The position numbers and the translations under genes were made by a program. 64,000 nt of DNA from Acidobacteriota bacterium (GTDB taxonomy: Bacteria; Acidobacteriota; Terriglobia; 20CM-2-55-15). How positions within the stretch are numbered: the stretch's first letter is position 1; the number at the start of each line of letters is the position of its first letter. Under the pieces are notes generated by a model. The model was not told the origin of the DNA and searched no databases. It worked only from the letters and a program-made list of their open reading frames with translations. This document shows positions 19,047 through 28,794 of this stretch, in pieces. The DNA is taken from positions 1 through 64,000 of the forward strand of contig JAJEEE010000031.1 in the NCBI GenBank assembly GCA_022821145.1, read 5' to 3'.

Positions 19047-20111
19047 TCACTGGCCCTGTCGCGCGAAGTCCAGCAGCCCGCGCGCCGCTTCGGCGTTCGG
19101 TCCCTCCGGCGCCAGCTCCAGGTACCGTTCCAGGAGCGGCGCCGCCCGGGCGATCTCGCCGCCCAGATGGATGAGAGCCGCCTGGTAGTGGGGTTCCGCC
19201 ATGTCGGGATTCAGTTCGATGGCCCGTTCGTACGCGCGGAGCGCCCCGTCGCTGTTCCCGGCGTTCGTCATGAGCGCGCCCACGGCGTAGAAGCTTTGCG
19301 CCGCGCCCCCCGGATCGACCTCGGCGGAACGCTCGGCGTAGTCCAGCGCCAGGTCCACCTCGCCGGAGAGCGCCCAGTTCACGGTCAGGTTCCGGAAGTA
19401 GTTGACTTCCTCGGGCGGCGTGGCGTCGAACTCCAGGCGGGTCTGAGCGGTTTCGAACGCCGAGGCGGCCTCCACGTAACGGCCGGCGCGCTCCAGGGCG
19501 CTGCCCAGGTTGGCGTGGATGACGTGCTGGCTGGAGTCCGCCTGGACGGCCATGGTGAACTGGCGGACGGCTTCCTCGTAATCCTCGGCCGCCATGGCTT
19601 CGCGGCCGGCCGCGAAGGCGTCTTCCAGCGCCGCCTCCTCGGCCTCCTCCTCCGCCCGCGCCGCGGCTTCCTCGTCGTTGCGCGGCGTCCGGACGATGCG
19701 CGCCGCCGAGTTGACCCGGCGGATATTGCGTGTGACGCGCTCGACGGCCCCGGAGCGGCGGTCGAACTCGTAGGCGGTGTATTCGAGCCGGTCCAGGTCG
19801 AGCAGGATTTCGAAGTCTCCCGGAGAGACGCGGGACAGCGTGAGGTAGAACCCCCCGTCGTATTCGAAGGTAATCTCGTAGTCGCCCGGCTCGATGGCCA
19901 GGTGGACGAAGTCGCCCCGGTCGTCGGTCGTCAACTCGTAGTGGTCGTCGAAGCCCTGGTCCTGCCGGTCGAGGTTGACGAGGACGCCGGTGACCGGCTC
20001 GCCGTCGTTGATGCGCACCTCGCCGCGCACCTGCCCGACCTGCGCGTCGGCGGCTTGCACGAACAGGCCGAGCGCGGCCGCCGGCAGCAGTGTCCGGACC
20101 GCGGTTTTCAC
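19047..20111 (-). CDS. Exported beta-sandwich plus TPR protein
   Basis: Signal; VRGEVRINDGEPVTGVLVNLDRQDQGFDDHYELTTDDRGDFVHLAIEPGDYEITFEYDGG, then TPRs. Confidence 0.82.
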   Translation of the reverse strand: MKTAVRTLLPAAALGLFVQAADAQVGQVRGEVRINDGEPVTGVLVNLDRQDQGFDDHYELTTDDRGDFVHLAIEPGDYEITFEYDGGFYLTLSRVSPGDFEILLDLDRLEYTAYEFDRRSGAVERVTRNIRRVNSAARIVRTPRNDEEAAARAEEEAEEAALEDAFAAGREAMAAEDYEEAVRQFTMAVQADSSQHVIHANLGSALERAGRYVEAASAFETAQTRLEFDATPPEEVNYFRNLTVNWALSGEVDLALDYAERSAEVDPGGAAQSFYAVGALMTNAGNSDGALRAYERAIELNPDMAEPHYQAALIHLGGEIARAAPLLERYLELAPEGPNAEAARGLLDFARQGQ

Positions 20112-20160
20112 GGCGCCCTCCCTCGCGGTGATCGCGGCGCGACCGCCGAAGCAATCACGT

Positions 20161-21027
20161 TCAGTCGACGAAGTCCGGGATCCGCCACGGCGAGATCGAG
20201 CCGTCGAACAGTCCCAGGTTGTTCTCCTCGCAAGAGTATTCCATCAGGACGTCGGGCGCGTCGCGCAACCGCCACGTACGGACGTTCATCCAGTCCATCG
20301 TGTACATCCTCGGGTCTTGTACCGTGACGGTGTGCTCGATCGTCCGCTCGTCGAGCCGGGTGAACGTGTTGATGAACTTCACCCCGCTGCTGTGCGGGTG
20401 GCCGGTCGTGTCGAGCTTCGTGTACCCGTTGAAGTTGTCGGTCTCGACGACGAGCGTGTCGCCTTCCAAGCGGCCCGTCGAGTAGCCGTTCCAGGCCGGG
20501 GGCAGGTCCTCGGGCCATTCCCAGGCGCCGTCGATCGGAATCAGGTGGAACCAGGTGTTCTGCTCGAACAGGATCGCCAGCGCCTGCTCGTTGTGGATGA
20601 TGTAGCTCCCGTGCGGCGAGTTGATGTTCCTCGACATGCCGAACGGCATGCAGCTTCCGGCGTAGTCCCCGTTGGCCACCGGGTCGTATTCCTTCCATCG
20701 CTGCAGCCCCAGCTCGGTGTAGGGCAGGTCGAAGGTTCGCGTGGGATCGACCGCGTCGGGCAGTGGCTCGCCCTTGCGCGGCCAGTCCAGCAGTTCGCGC
20801 GTCTCGGGATGAACGACGCTGGCACTGCCGCGGCCGGCCATGTTGGGGGTGTACGGCTCGGCCCAAAGCCCGGTCAGATCCGGCTGGCCGTTTGCCAGGC
20901 GGGGCGTCGGCCCGGCCGGCGGCGCGTCCTCGCCGCCGCCGCCGCGTTGCGCCAGCAGGTCGGCGGGACCGGCCACGAGCATCACCGCCGCCAGGGCGGC
21001 CATCGATACGTTCAGTCTCGTTCTCAC
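20161..21027 (-). CDS. Exported protein of unknown function (paralog of 40710..41570)
   Basis: GTG start 8 nt after AAGGAG; signal; LANGQPDLTGLWAEPYTP...GYSTGRLEGDTLVVETDNFNG. Confidence 0.75.
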   Translation of the reverse strand: MRTRLNVSMAALAAVMLVAGPADLLAQRGGGGEDAPPAGPTPRLANGQPDLTGLWAEPYTPNMAGRGSASVVHPETRELLDWPRKGEPLPDAVDPTRTFDLPYTELGLQRWKEYDPVANGDYAGSCMPFGMSRNINSPHGSYIIHNEQALAILFEQNTWFHLIPIDGAWEWPEDLPPAWNGYSTGRLEGDTLVVETDNFNGYTKLDTTGHPHSSGVKFINTFTRLDERTIEHTVTVQDPRMYTMDWMNVRTWRLRDAPDVLMEYSCEENNLGLFDGSISPWRIPDFVD

Positions 21028-21073
21028 GTCGATCGGCTCCTTGGTTTCTTCGAATCGGTTTCGGATGCGTTCA

Positions 21074-23182
21074 CTATGCCAAATCTTCCCCTCGGATGGG
21101 AAGCTTTCGAATGGGCCGCCCCGTCCGGGCGGCGATGGCGTTGACGACGGCCGGGGCGATGGCGGGCGTGCCCACCTCGCCGATCCCGCCGGGCGCTTCC
21201 GCGCTGGGGACGATGTGCACGTCCACGACCGGCATCTCGTCCATTCGCAGCACGTCGTAGTCGTGGAAGTTCGACTGCTGGACACGGCCCGCCTCCAGCG
21301 TGATTTCTCCCTTCATCGCGGCGCTCAGCCCATAAACGATGCCGCTTTGCATCTGCTGCACGACGCCGTCCGGATTCACGACCTGTCCGCAGTCGATGGC
21401 GCACGTCACGCGGTGCACGCGCAACCGCCCCCGATCGATCGAGATCTCCGCCACCTGCGCGTTGTAGCTGCCGAAGCAATGCGTCACGGCCACGCCGCGC
21501 GAGCGGCCGGACGGCAGTGGGCCGCCCCAACCCGAACGTTCGGCGGCCACGTCCAGAACCTGCCGGAGCCGGGGCTCGCCATCGAGGAGACCCCGCCGGA
21601 ACTCGACCGGGTCCCGGCCGGCGGCCGCGGCCAGCTCGTCGAGGAACGCCTCGGCGAAGTACGTGTTCTGCGAGTGCCCGACCGACCGCCAGTAGTTCGT
21701 CGGGATGTCGACCTCCGGCGGATGGTACTCGAAGTGGACGTTGGGGAACGCGTAGGGCGCGTCGGCCAGGCCGGCCACCCCTTCGCGGTCGACGCCGTTG
21801 CGCAGCGCGACCCACGACGGGCACGCGACGCTCCCGGTCCAGGCCGTCGGCCGCCCGTCCGCATCGAGCCCCGCCTCGAGCCGGGCGTACGCGACGGGCC
21901 GGAAGCGGTCGTGCCGGATGTCGTCTTCGCGCGAGTAGACCAGGTTCACCGGCCGGCCCGCCGCCCTGGAAACCTCCACCGCCTCGGCGTACACGTTGCC
22001 GCCGCCGCGGCTCCCGAAGCCCCCGCCGATGAGCATGGTATGGACCCGGACCTGCTCGGGCTCCAGTCCGGACGCGGCCGCGGCGGACGAGTGCGCGAGG
22101 CCCGGGATCTGGCTCCCGGTCCACAGGTCGCAACCGTCGGCGCGAACGTCGGCCGTGGCGTTGGGCGGCTCCATCGTGGCGTGCGCCAGGTAGGGGGCCT
22201 CGTAGACGGCCCGGATGCGCGTGGCGGCGCGGGCGAGCGCCTCCGCACCCTCGCCTTCGTGGCGTGCGACGGCTCCGGGTGAGGCCGCCAGCGCGGTCAG
22301 GCGTTCCCGGATTCCGGCCGTCGACAGGTTCCGGTTGGGGCCCTCGTTCCAGTCGATGTCCAGCGCCTCGCGCCCTCGGAGAGCCGCCCACGTGTTGTCG
22401 GCCACCACGGCCACGCCGAACGAAATCTCGACGACGTCCCGGACCCCCGGGACGGCCCGGGCGCGCGCGGCGTCGAAGCCGGCCAGGCGGCCGCCGATGA
22501 CCGGGCAGCGGGCCACCACGCCGTAGAGCATGTCCGGCCGCTGGACGTCGATCCCGTAGACGGCTTCTCCGCGCGTCTTCGCGGCCGTGTCCAGCCGCTT
22601 CGTCGGCGTTCCGATCCGCTTGAACTCCGACGCGGGCTTCAACGGAACGTCGGCGGGAACCGGCAGCCGCGAGGCGGCTTCCGCGAGCTGACCGTAACGG
22701 AGCCTGGAGCCGGACGCGGCGTGAACGACCTGGCCGTTCTCGGCCCGGCAATCGGCGCGCGGCACGTCCCATCGCCGGGCGGCGGCCTCGACGAGCATCT
22801 CGCGCGCCGCGGCGCCGGCCTGGCGCAGCGGGCGCCACGAAGTGCGGATGCCCGTGCTGCCGAACGTGCCCTGGAGCGGGAACCCGTAGACGCGGTCGAT
22901 GGGCGCGAATTCCCAGCGGATGGTGTTCCAGTCGCATTCGAGCTCTTCGGCGACCAGCATCGAGAGCGACGTGATCGTTCCCTGGCCGTTCTCGGGCTTG
23001 TGGATGACGATGGTGACCCGGTCGTCGACGCCGACGGAGACGAACGCGTTGAAGCGGGCGGGGGAGTCGGCGGCCTGGGACAACGCGTTGCGGGAGGGGA
23101 AGGAGACGCCCAGGACCAGCCCCCCGGCGGCGAGCGCGCCCGTCCTCAGGAAACTGCGCCGATCGATGGTTTCCAGCATCAT
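21074..23182 (-). CDS. Molybdopterin-dependent oxidoreductase large subunit, xanthine dehydrogenase family (IorB-like)
   Basis: Twin-arginine DRRSFLRTGALAAGG; VTIVIHKPENGQGTITSLSMLVAEELECDW; TFGSTGIRTSWRPLRQAGAAAREMLVEAAA; GEAVYGIDVQRPDMLYGVV. Confidence 0.88.
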   Translation of the reverse strand: MMLETIDRRSFLRTGALAAGGLVLGVSFPSRNALSQAADSPARFNAFVSVGVDDRVTIVIHKPENGQGTITSLSMLVAEELECDWNTIRWEFAPIDRVYGFPLQGTFGSTGIRTSWRPLRQAGAAAREMLVEAAARRWDVPRADCRAENGQVVHAASGSRLRYGQLAEAASRLPVPADVPLKPASEFKRIGTPTKRLDTAAKTRGEAVYGIDVQRPDMLYGVVARCPVIGGRLAGFDAARARAVPGVRDVVEISFGVAVVADNTWAALRGREALDIDWNEGPNRNLSTAGIRERLTALAASPGAVARHEGEGAEALARAATRIRAVYEAPYLAHATMEPPNATADVRADGCDLWTGSQIPGLAHSSAAAASGLEPEQVRVHTMLIGGGFGSRGGGNVYAEAVEVSRAAGRPVNLVYSREDDIRHDRFRPVAYARLEAGLDADGRPTAWTGSVACPSWVALRNGVDREGVAGLADAPYAFPNVHFEYHPPEVDIPTNYWRSVGHSQNTYFAEAFLDELAAAAGRDPVEFRRGLLDGEPRLRQVLDVAAERSGWGGPLPSGRSRGVAVTHCFGSYNAQVAEISIDRGRLRVHRVTCAIDCGQVVNPDGVVQQMQSGIVYGLSAAMKGEITLEAGRVQQSNFHDYDVLRMDEMPVVDVHIVPSAEAPGGIGEVGTPAIAPAVVNAIAARTGRPIRKLPIRGEDLA

Positions 23183-23271
23183 GGGTACCCTCCCGGGGTG
23201 CAGGCGGCAGTATACCGTTTGGGGTTGCGTGGGCCAATGGAAGTGAGGTTGTGGGCCGGGGGGTTGGGAGG

Positions 23272-23332
23272 GAAGAGATTGTTTTATTGGGCTGACGGCT
23301 CGGCTCCGCCAGCCCAATAAAACAATCTCTTC
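23272..23332. repeat. Perfect 23-bp inverted repeat / long stem-loop between genes
   Basis: GAAGAGATTGTTTTATTGGGCTG (23272-23294) is the exact reverse complement of CAGCCCAATAAAACAATCTCTTC (23310-23332). Confidence 0.9.
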
Positions 23333-23339
23333 ACCCCAA

Positions 23340-24701
23340 CTACCCCACAGTCTCAGCCGCCGCGGACCCCGCCACCGCCGCCCGAACCAGCTCTCCCACA
23401 TCCTCCAACCCATCAATCCTCCAGCACAGCCCGATGGCGTCCTCCACCTGCGCCTCCGGCAGCGCCCGAACGGCCTGGCCGCGGAACTTCTCCTCCAGTT
23501 GCCCGTCCGTCATCGGCTTGCGCAGGTTCCCAAGCGACTGCTCGACGAACGTCTCGATCACCGCGCCGTCGTTCAACTCCACGGCGATGCGGGCCTGATC
23601 CTCAGTGAGGGAGTCATCCGCATCCGCAACGGCGCTCTCCCGAATCCGCCGGATCTCGGGATCCGTCACGGCTTGGTCCGTGTACTCGTCCAGCCCCGCC
23701 CGCCCGCGGACGAGGCCCACGGCCGCGCCGTGGTACACCGAGAACTTGCCTTCCAGGCCCGTGCCGATCCGTTGCTTGTTGCACAGGTCCTTGACGAGCG
23801 GCGCCACCTTCAGGCGCACCTGCCGGACGCGGCCGGCCGTCAGACCGTGGGCGTCGTGCAACTGGATGCAGCCGTCGATCGTCGGGTGGTTGACGATGCC
23901 GCAGGGGAACGGCTTGTAGGTGTTGACCCGCAGGTCGTAGTCGACGCCGAGGCCCGCGGTCACGCGCGACAGGTCGGAGCGGGCGGCTTGTACGGCGGCG
24001 AAGCCCCGGGGCGCCTCGATGGCGTGCTCGCCCGCGGTGAACCCGGCTTCGGCCAGGAGCGCGGCGGCGTAGCCGTTCTGGGCCGCGCGGCCCGGGTGGA
24101 ACGACTTGGCCATCGAGCCGAACATCTCGCGCAGCCCGGCGGCCTGCGTGGCGGCCAGCCCGAGGGCCCACACCATTTGCGGCGTGGCGATGCCCCGCAG
24201 CCGGCCGATCGCGGCCGCGGCGCCGAACACGCCGGCGGTGCCGGTGATGTGCCAGCCGGCGTCGTAGTGGGCGGGGAAGACGGCGTTGCCGACCCGGCAT
24301 TCCGCCTCGAAGCCCAGGACGAACGCGTGCAGGAAGTCGCCTCCGGTGATGCGGGACTGGCTGGCGTAGGCGAACAGCGCCGAGGCGACCGGCGAGCTGG
24401 GGTGGATGTAGTTGCCCGGGGTCGTGTCGTCGTAATCGTGCACGTGGGAGCTGATGCCGTTCATCAGCGACGCGTGGAGCGGGTCGAGGCGCTCCCCGCG
24501 TCCCAGGACGGCGGCCGTCGCCGGGCCCGAGTACGGCCCGAGCGCGCGCATGGCGGCGTCGACGGCCGGCTCGCGGCTGCCGCCCAGCGCGCAGCCCAGG
24601 TAGTTCAGTATCGAACGCCGCGCCTCGTGCCGGACGTCGTCGGGCACGTCCTCGGGCGGGCTCGTCGCCAGGTATTCGGCCAATCGTCGCGTTTCGTCCA
24701 T
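23340..24701 (-). CDS. MmgE/PrpD family protein
   Basis: ARRSILNYLGCALGG...SSHVHDYDDT..., VNHPTIDGCIQL. Confidence 0.9.
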   Translation of the reverse strand: MDETRRLAEYLATSPPEDVPDDVRHEARRSILNYLGCALGGSREPAVDAAMRALGPYSGPATAAVLGRGERLDPLHASLMNGISSHVHDYDDTTPGNYIHPSSPVASALFAYASQSRITGGDFLHAFVLGFEAECRVGNAVFPAHYDAGWHITGTAGVFGAAAAIGRLRGIATPQMVWALGLAATQAAGLREMFGSMAKSFHPGRAAQNGYAAALLAEAGFTAGEHAIEAPRGFAAVQAARSDLSRVTAGLGVDYDLRVNTYKPFPCGIVNHPTIDGCIQLHDAHGLTAGRVRQVRLKVAPLVKDLCNKQRIGTGLEGKFSVYHGAAVGLVRGRAGLDEYTDQAVTDPEIRRIRESAVADADDSLTEDQARIAVELNDGAVIETFVEQSLGNLRKPMTDGQLEEKFRGQAVRALPEAQVEDAIGLCWRIDGLEDVGELVRAAVAGSAAAETVG

Positions 24702-24748
24702 GGTTCCGTTCCTCGTCGGCCGGTTATTGTATAACCTCGATCCCGGCC

Positions 24749-26134
24749 ATGACGGCGCTATCCACCGAGATTGCGGACTGGGTCTCCCGCCTGTCCTGTG
24801 ACGACCTGCCCGGCGACGTGGTCCGGGATACTCGGCTCCGCGTCCTGGACGTCATCGGGCTGTGCCTGGCGGGCGCCGACACCGCGTTCGGCCGCTCGGT
24901 CCGGAACGCGGCGGTCGCGATGTTTCCCGAGGGGCCGTGCCGCGTGCTCGGCACGGGCGAGCGCCTGGGCGTGACGGCCGCGCCGTTCGTCAACGCCGCC
25001 GCCGCGCAGGCGCTCGAGTACGACGACACGCACGTCGAGTCCATCGTCCACATGAGCAGCCCCGCCGTCGCCGCGGCGCTGGCGTTGTCCGAGACGTCGC
25101 ACGCGTCGGGACGCGACGTGATCGCCGCGGTGGCGCTGGGGAACGAGATCTCATGCCGCGTCGGCAGCGTGTCGCCGGGCGAGCTGCACAAGCGGGGTTT
25201 CCATCCGACCGGGCTGTTCGCTCCGTTCGGCGTGGCGTACCTCGCCGGCAAGATGTTGGGTCTGGACCGGCCGGCCATGTCGGCGGCGGCCGGCATCGTG
25301 GGCAGCTTTGCCGCAGGCATCCTGGAGTGCTGGGTGGACGGCACCGAGTCGAAGTTCCTGCACTCGGGTTGGGCGGAGCAGTCCGGGATCGCCGCGGCGT
25401 TCCTGGCCCGGGAGGGCGCGACGGGTCCGCCCGCCGTGCTGGAAGGCCGTTTCGGCCTGTTCGCCTCGCACGTCCAGGACCCGGACGCGCGGCGGGACCT
25501 CGACCGGGCCGCGCGCGGGCTCGGCCGCGAATGGGAGAGCCGGAACGCCGCGTTCAAGCCGTTCCCGGCGGCCCACGTGCTGCACCCCTACATCGACGCC
25601 CTCCTGCGGCTTTGCCGGGACGGCGGCATCGAAGCCTCCGACGTGGCCGCGATCGACTGTCCCGTGGCGGAATACATCGTCCCGATCGTCTGCGAGCCGG
25701 TCGCCGAGAAACAGGCGCCCCGGACCGGCGCGCACGGCCGTGTCTGCCTGCAGTACACATTGGCCGAGGCGCTCCACTTCGGGGAGCTCGGCCGCGAAGC
25801 CTACCGGGACGAGAGTGTCCGGAACCCGGAGATCCTCGGGCTGGCCCGCCGCGTCCGTTACCATGTGGACCCCGGCTACCCGGGGCCCGGCCGCTTCAAG
25901 GGCGCGGTGACGGTAACGACCAAGGACGGCCGGCGCCTGGAGGCCGTCGAGGAATTCAGCCGCGGTTCGAGAGAGAACCCGATGAGGGAGGACGCGATCC
26001 TGGCCAAGTTCGAGGACAACGCCGGGGCGCGGTTGTCCGCCGCCGCCCGCCGCCGGCTGATCGACGCCGTCCTGGGGCTGGAGCGGCTGGAAGACGCCGG
26101 CGCGCTCGCCGGCATGACTGTCGGGGACCGGTAG
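24749..26134 (+). CDS. MmgE/PrpD family protein
   Basis: RVLDVIGLCLAGADTAFGR...AQALEYDDTHVESIVHMSSPAVAAALA...KPFPAAHVLHPYIDALL. Confidence 0.9.
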   Translation: MTALSTEIADWVSRLSCDDLPGDVVRDTRLRVLDVIGLCLAGADTAFGRSVRNAAVAMFPEGPCRVLGTGERLGVTAAPFVNAAAAQALEYDDTHVESIVHMSSPAVAAALALSETSHASGRDVIAAVALGNEISCRVGSVSPGELHKRGFHPTGLFAPFGVAYLAGKMLGLDRPAMSAAAGIVGSFAAGILECWVDGTESKFLHSGWAEQSGIAAAFLAREGATGPPAVLEGRFGLFASHVQDPDARRDLDRAARGLGREWESRNAAFKPFPAAHVLHPYIDALLRLCRDGGIEASDVAAIDCPVAEYIVPIVCEPVAEKQAPRTGAHGRVCLQYTLAEALHFGELGREAYRDESVRNPEILGLARRVRYHVDPGYPGPGRFKGAVTVTTKDGRRLEAVEEFSRGSRENPMREDAILAKFEDNAGARLSAAARRRLIDAVLGLERLEDAGALAGMTVGDR

Positions 26135-26184
26135 GTCGAGCGTCCCCGAGCGATCGTTTTCTATCGCAGGAGAGAGGAGATTTC

Positions 26185-26562
26185 ATGGACAAGGCGACGT
26201 TCGACAAGGGGCTGGAGATCCGGCGCAAGGTGCTGGGCGCCGAGTACGTGGACAACGCGTTCGCGACGGCCGACGACTTCAACCGCCCGTTGCAGGAGCT
26301 GGTGACCCAGTATTGCTGGGGCGAGGTCTGGGGGCGTCCCGGATTGGACCACAAGACGCGCAGCATGCTCAACCTGGCGATGATCTCGGCCCTGAACCGG
26401 CCCCACGAGGTGCGCGCGCACGTACGGGGCGCGATCAACAACGGGTTGACGAAGGACCAGATCATGGAGGTGCTCCTGCAGGTGGCGATCTACTGCGGCG
26501 TGCCGGCGGCCGTGGACAGCTTCCGGATCGCGCGCGAGACCTTCAAGGAACTGGGGATCTGA
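26185..26562 (+). CDS. Carboxymuconolactone decarboxylase family protein
   Basis: GAGGAGA RBS; DKATFDKGLEIRRKVLGAEYVDNA...GLDHKTRSMLNLAMISALNRPHEVRAHVRGAINNGLTKDQIMEVLLQVAIYCGVPAAVD. Confidence 0.92.
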   Translation: MDKATFDKGLEIRRKVLGAEYVDNAFATADDFNRPLQELVTQYCWGEVWGRPGLDHKTRSMLNLAMISALNRPHEVRAHVRGAINNGLTKDQIMEVLLQVAIYCGVPAAVDSFRIARETFKELGI

Positions 26563-26563
26563 C

Positions 26564-27463
26564 ATGGCCACTGAGACACTGGGATGGGTGGGCGTCGGAC
26601 GCATGGGCCACCGGATGGCGCGCCGCCTGGTGGAGGCGGGACACAGGCTCGTCATCCACGACACGAGCCCGGACGCCGTGCGGGCGCTGACCGATCTGGG
26701 CGCCGAGGCCGTGGATTCGGCGGCCGCGGTGGGGTCGGCGGCCGAGATCGTCTTCGTCTGCCTGCCGACGCCGCCCGTAGTCGAGGCCGTGGCGCTGGGT
26801 CCGGGCGGGGTGTCGGAAGGCGCCCGGGCCCGCGTGTTCGTCGACATGTCGACGACGGGCGCCGCCTACGCCCGCCGGATCGCCGACGGGCTGGCCGCGC
26901 GGGGCGTCACGGCCGTCGACTCGCCCGTGAGCGGCGGGTTGGCCGGCGCCGCCAACGGAACGCTCGCCCTGATGCTGGCCGGCCCGGAAGACGTCGTCGA
27001 CCGGTTGCGGCCCATCATGGAAGTGCTGGGCCGCCCCTTCTTCATCGGGCCGAATCCGGGCATGGGCCAGACGATGAAGCTGCTGAACAACCTGCTGTCG
27101 GCGACCGCGATGGCGATCTCGGCCGAGGCCGTCGTCATGGGCACGAAGGCGGGCCTGGACCCGGCGCTGATCATGGACGTCATCAACGCCGGGACCGGGA
27201 AGAACAGTGCGACGGAAGCCAAGATCCCCAAGTTCGTGATCCCGCGCAAGTTCAACGTGGGCTTCCCGATCGCGTTGCTCAACAAGGACGTCCGGTTGTG
27301 CCTGGAGGAGGCCGACGCGCTGGGCGTTCCGATGGTGGTCGGCACCGCGGTCCGGCAGATGCTGGCCATCACGTCGGCCAGCGAGGGCGAGGCGGCCGAC
27401 ATGACCGAGATCGTCCGCACCCTGGAGCGCTGGGCTCACGTCCAGGTCGGCTCGGAGGACTGA
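26564..27463 (+). CDS. NAD(P)-dependent oxidoreductase (3-hydroxyisobutyrate/beta-hydroxyacid dehydrogenase family)
   Basis: GWVGVGRMGHRMARRLVEAGH Rossmann; DSPVSGGLAGAANGTLALMLAG; GQTMKLLNNLL. Confidence 0.93.
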   Translation: MATETLGWVGVGRMGHRMARRLVEAGHRLVIHDTSPDAVRALTDLGAEAVDSAAAVGSAAEIVFVCLPTPPVVEAVALGPGGVSEGARARVFVDMSTTGAAYARRIADGLAARGVTAVDSPVSGGLAGAANGTLALMLAGPEDVVDRLRPIMEVLGRPFFIGPNPGMGQTMKLLNNLLSATAMAISAEAVVMGTKAGLDPALIMDVINAGTGKNSATEAKIPKFVIPRKFNVGFPIALLNKDVRLCLEEADALGVPMVVGTAVRQMLAITSASEGEAADMTEIVRTLERWAHVQVGSED

Positions 27464-27481
27464 CCCGCCGGCGCCGGGCTG

Positions 27482-28789
27482 TCAAGGTTTCGGTTCGTCG
27501 TCGCCGGCGTGAAACTCCCGGCCCCGCGTCTCGGGTCCCAGCCAGATCAACACCGCGGCCAGGACGCCGGAGATCAGCATCGCCGACGTCATGGCCGTGG
27601 TCAGCTCCATGCCCCGGTCCTGGAGCCATCCCAGAACGAAGGGCATCACGGCCCCCATCGCGGCCGCGGCGTGGTAGCAGAAGCCCGGGCCGACGCCGCG
27701 GACCGAAGTGGGAAAGCGCTCGGACGTGTAGGCCGGCGCCATGCCCCATATCCCCATGCCGAAACCGCCCATCAGGACGGCGCCGGCCATCAGGGCCGTC
27801 GGATCTCCGGCGTCGTTGAGATACCAGGGCAGCGAGGCCATGCCCACGGCGATGGTGATCGTCACGGCGCCGCGCCGCCCCAGCCGCGTTTCCGACAACC
27901 GGCCCCAGGTCGCCGTTCCGGCGATCGCGGCCAGGTTGAACGCGACCAGGTAGGGCAGCGTCGAGCGTCCGGCCTCGATGTGGAACGTGGGGTACCAGAA
28001 GTTGATGGAGTAGTAGACGCACATGAAGCTGCCGATGACCAGCGTCGTGTGCACGGTCGTCAGGAGCAGGTCGAGCCGGAATATTCGAAAGACGGAGATC
28101 CGGGGCTCGTCCAAGGACTGTCCGCGCGCCGCGGCCTCCCGGATGCGCCGTTGGCGCTCGACCCAGACGGGGCTCTCCTTGACGCGCGCGCGTATCCAGA
28201 GCGTCAGCAGGGCCGGGACGATGGCCGCCCAGAACATGGCGCGCCAGCCCAGGTCCGGCGTGGCGCTGAACAGGGGATAGACGAACTCGTAGGTCAGCGT
28301 GGCGAGCAGGTAGCCCCAATACCAGCCGCCCAGCATGATTCCCGAGATCAGGCCGCGGAATCGCGTCGGCCAGTGCTCGAAGACCAGCGGCATACCGGCG
28401 GCCCATTCCCCGCCCATGCCGATGCCGAACAGCGCCCTGAATACGAACAGCATGGCGTAGGAGGTGGAGAAACCGCTCAGGAACGCGAAGAGCGAGAACC
28501 ACAGGATCGACAACATCAACGGAAGCTTCCGGCCCCACCGGTCGGCGATCGTGCCGGCGAGCGTCCCGCCGACCAGCCGCATCAGGAGCGTGACGGTTCC
28601 CAGCGCTCCGGCCAGCGCGCTGTCGACGGTGAAGCTGCGCTCGATGTCGATCAGGATGAACGTCAGGATCGTGAAGTCGAAGGCGTCGACGATCCAACCC
28701 AGGAAGACGGCCCAGAAGGCCCGCCACGGGTCCTTGGAGACCTGCCGGTACCAGGGGCCTTCCGTCGGGGTGTCGGTCCCGGCGTCCAC
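27482..28789 (-). CDS. MFS transporter
   Basis: 12-TM-like; GWIVDAFDFTILTFILIDIE, GTIADRWGRKLPL, GIGMGGEWAAGMPLVFEHWP. Confidence 0.92.
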   Translation of the reverse strand: MDAGTDTPTEGPWYRQVSKDPWRAFWAVFLGWIVDAFDFTILTFILIDIERSFTVDSALAGALGTVTLLMRLVGGTLAGTIADRWGRKLPLMLSILWFSLFAFLSGFSTSYAMLFVFRALFGIGMGGEWAAGMPLVFEHWPTRFRGLISGIMLGGWYWGYLLATLTYEFVYPLFSATPDLGWRAMFWAAIVPALLTLWIRARVKESPVWVERQRRIREAAARGQSLDEPRISVFRIFRLDLLLTTVHTTLVIGSFMCVYYSINFWYPTFHIEAGRSTLPYLVAFNLAAIAGTATWGRLSETRLGRRGAVTITIAVGMASLPWYLNDAGDPTALMAGAVLMGGFGMGIWGMAPAYTSERFPTSVRGVGPGFCYHAAAAMGAVMPFVLGWLQDRGMELTTAMTSAMLISGVLAAVLIWLGPETRGREFHAGDDEPKP

Positions 28790-28794
28790 GGGGC

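Noticed and set aside
24862-26562. 566-aa ORF joining an MmgE frame shadow to the CMD protein
   Set aside because: Only the last 125 aa are real (start at 26185 with RBS); the rest is out-of-frame MmgE/PrpD.
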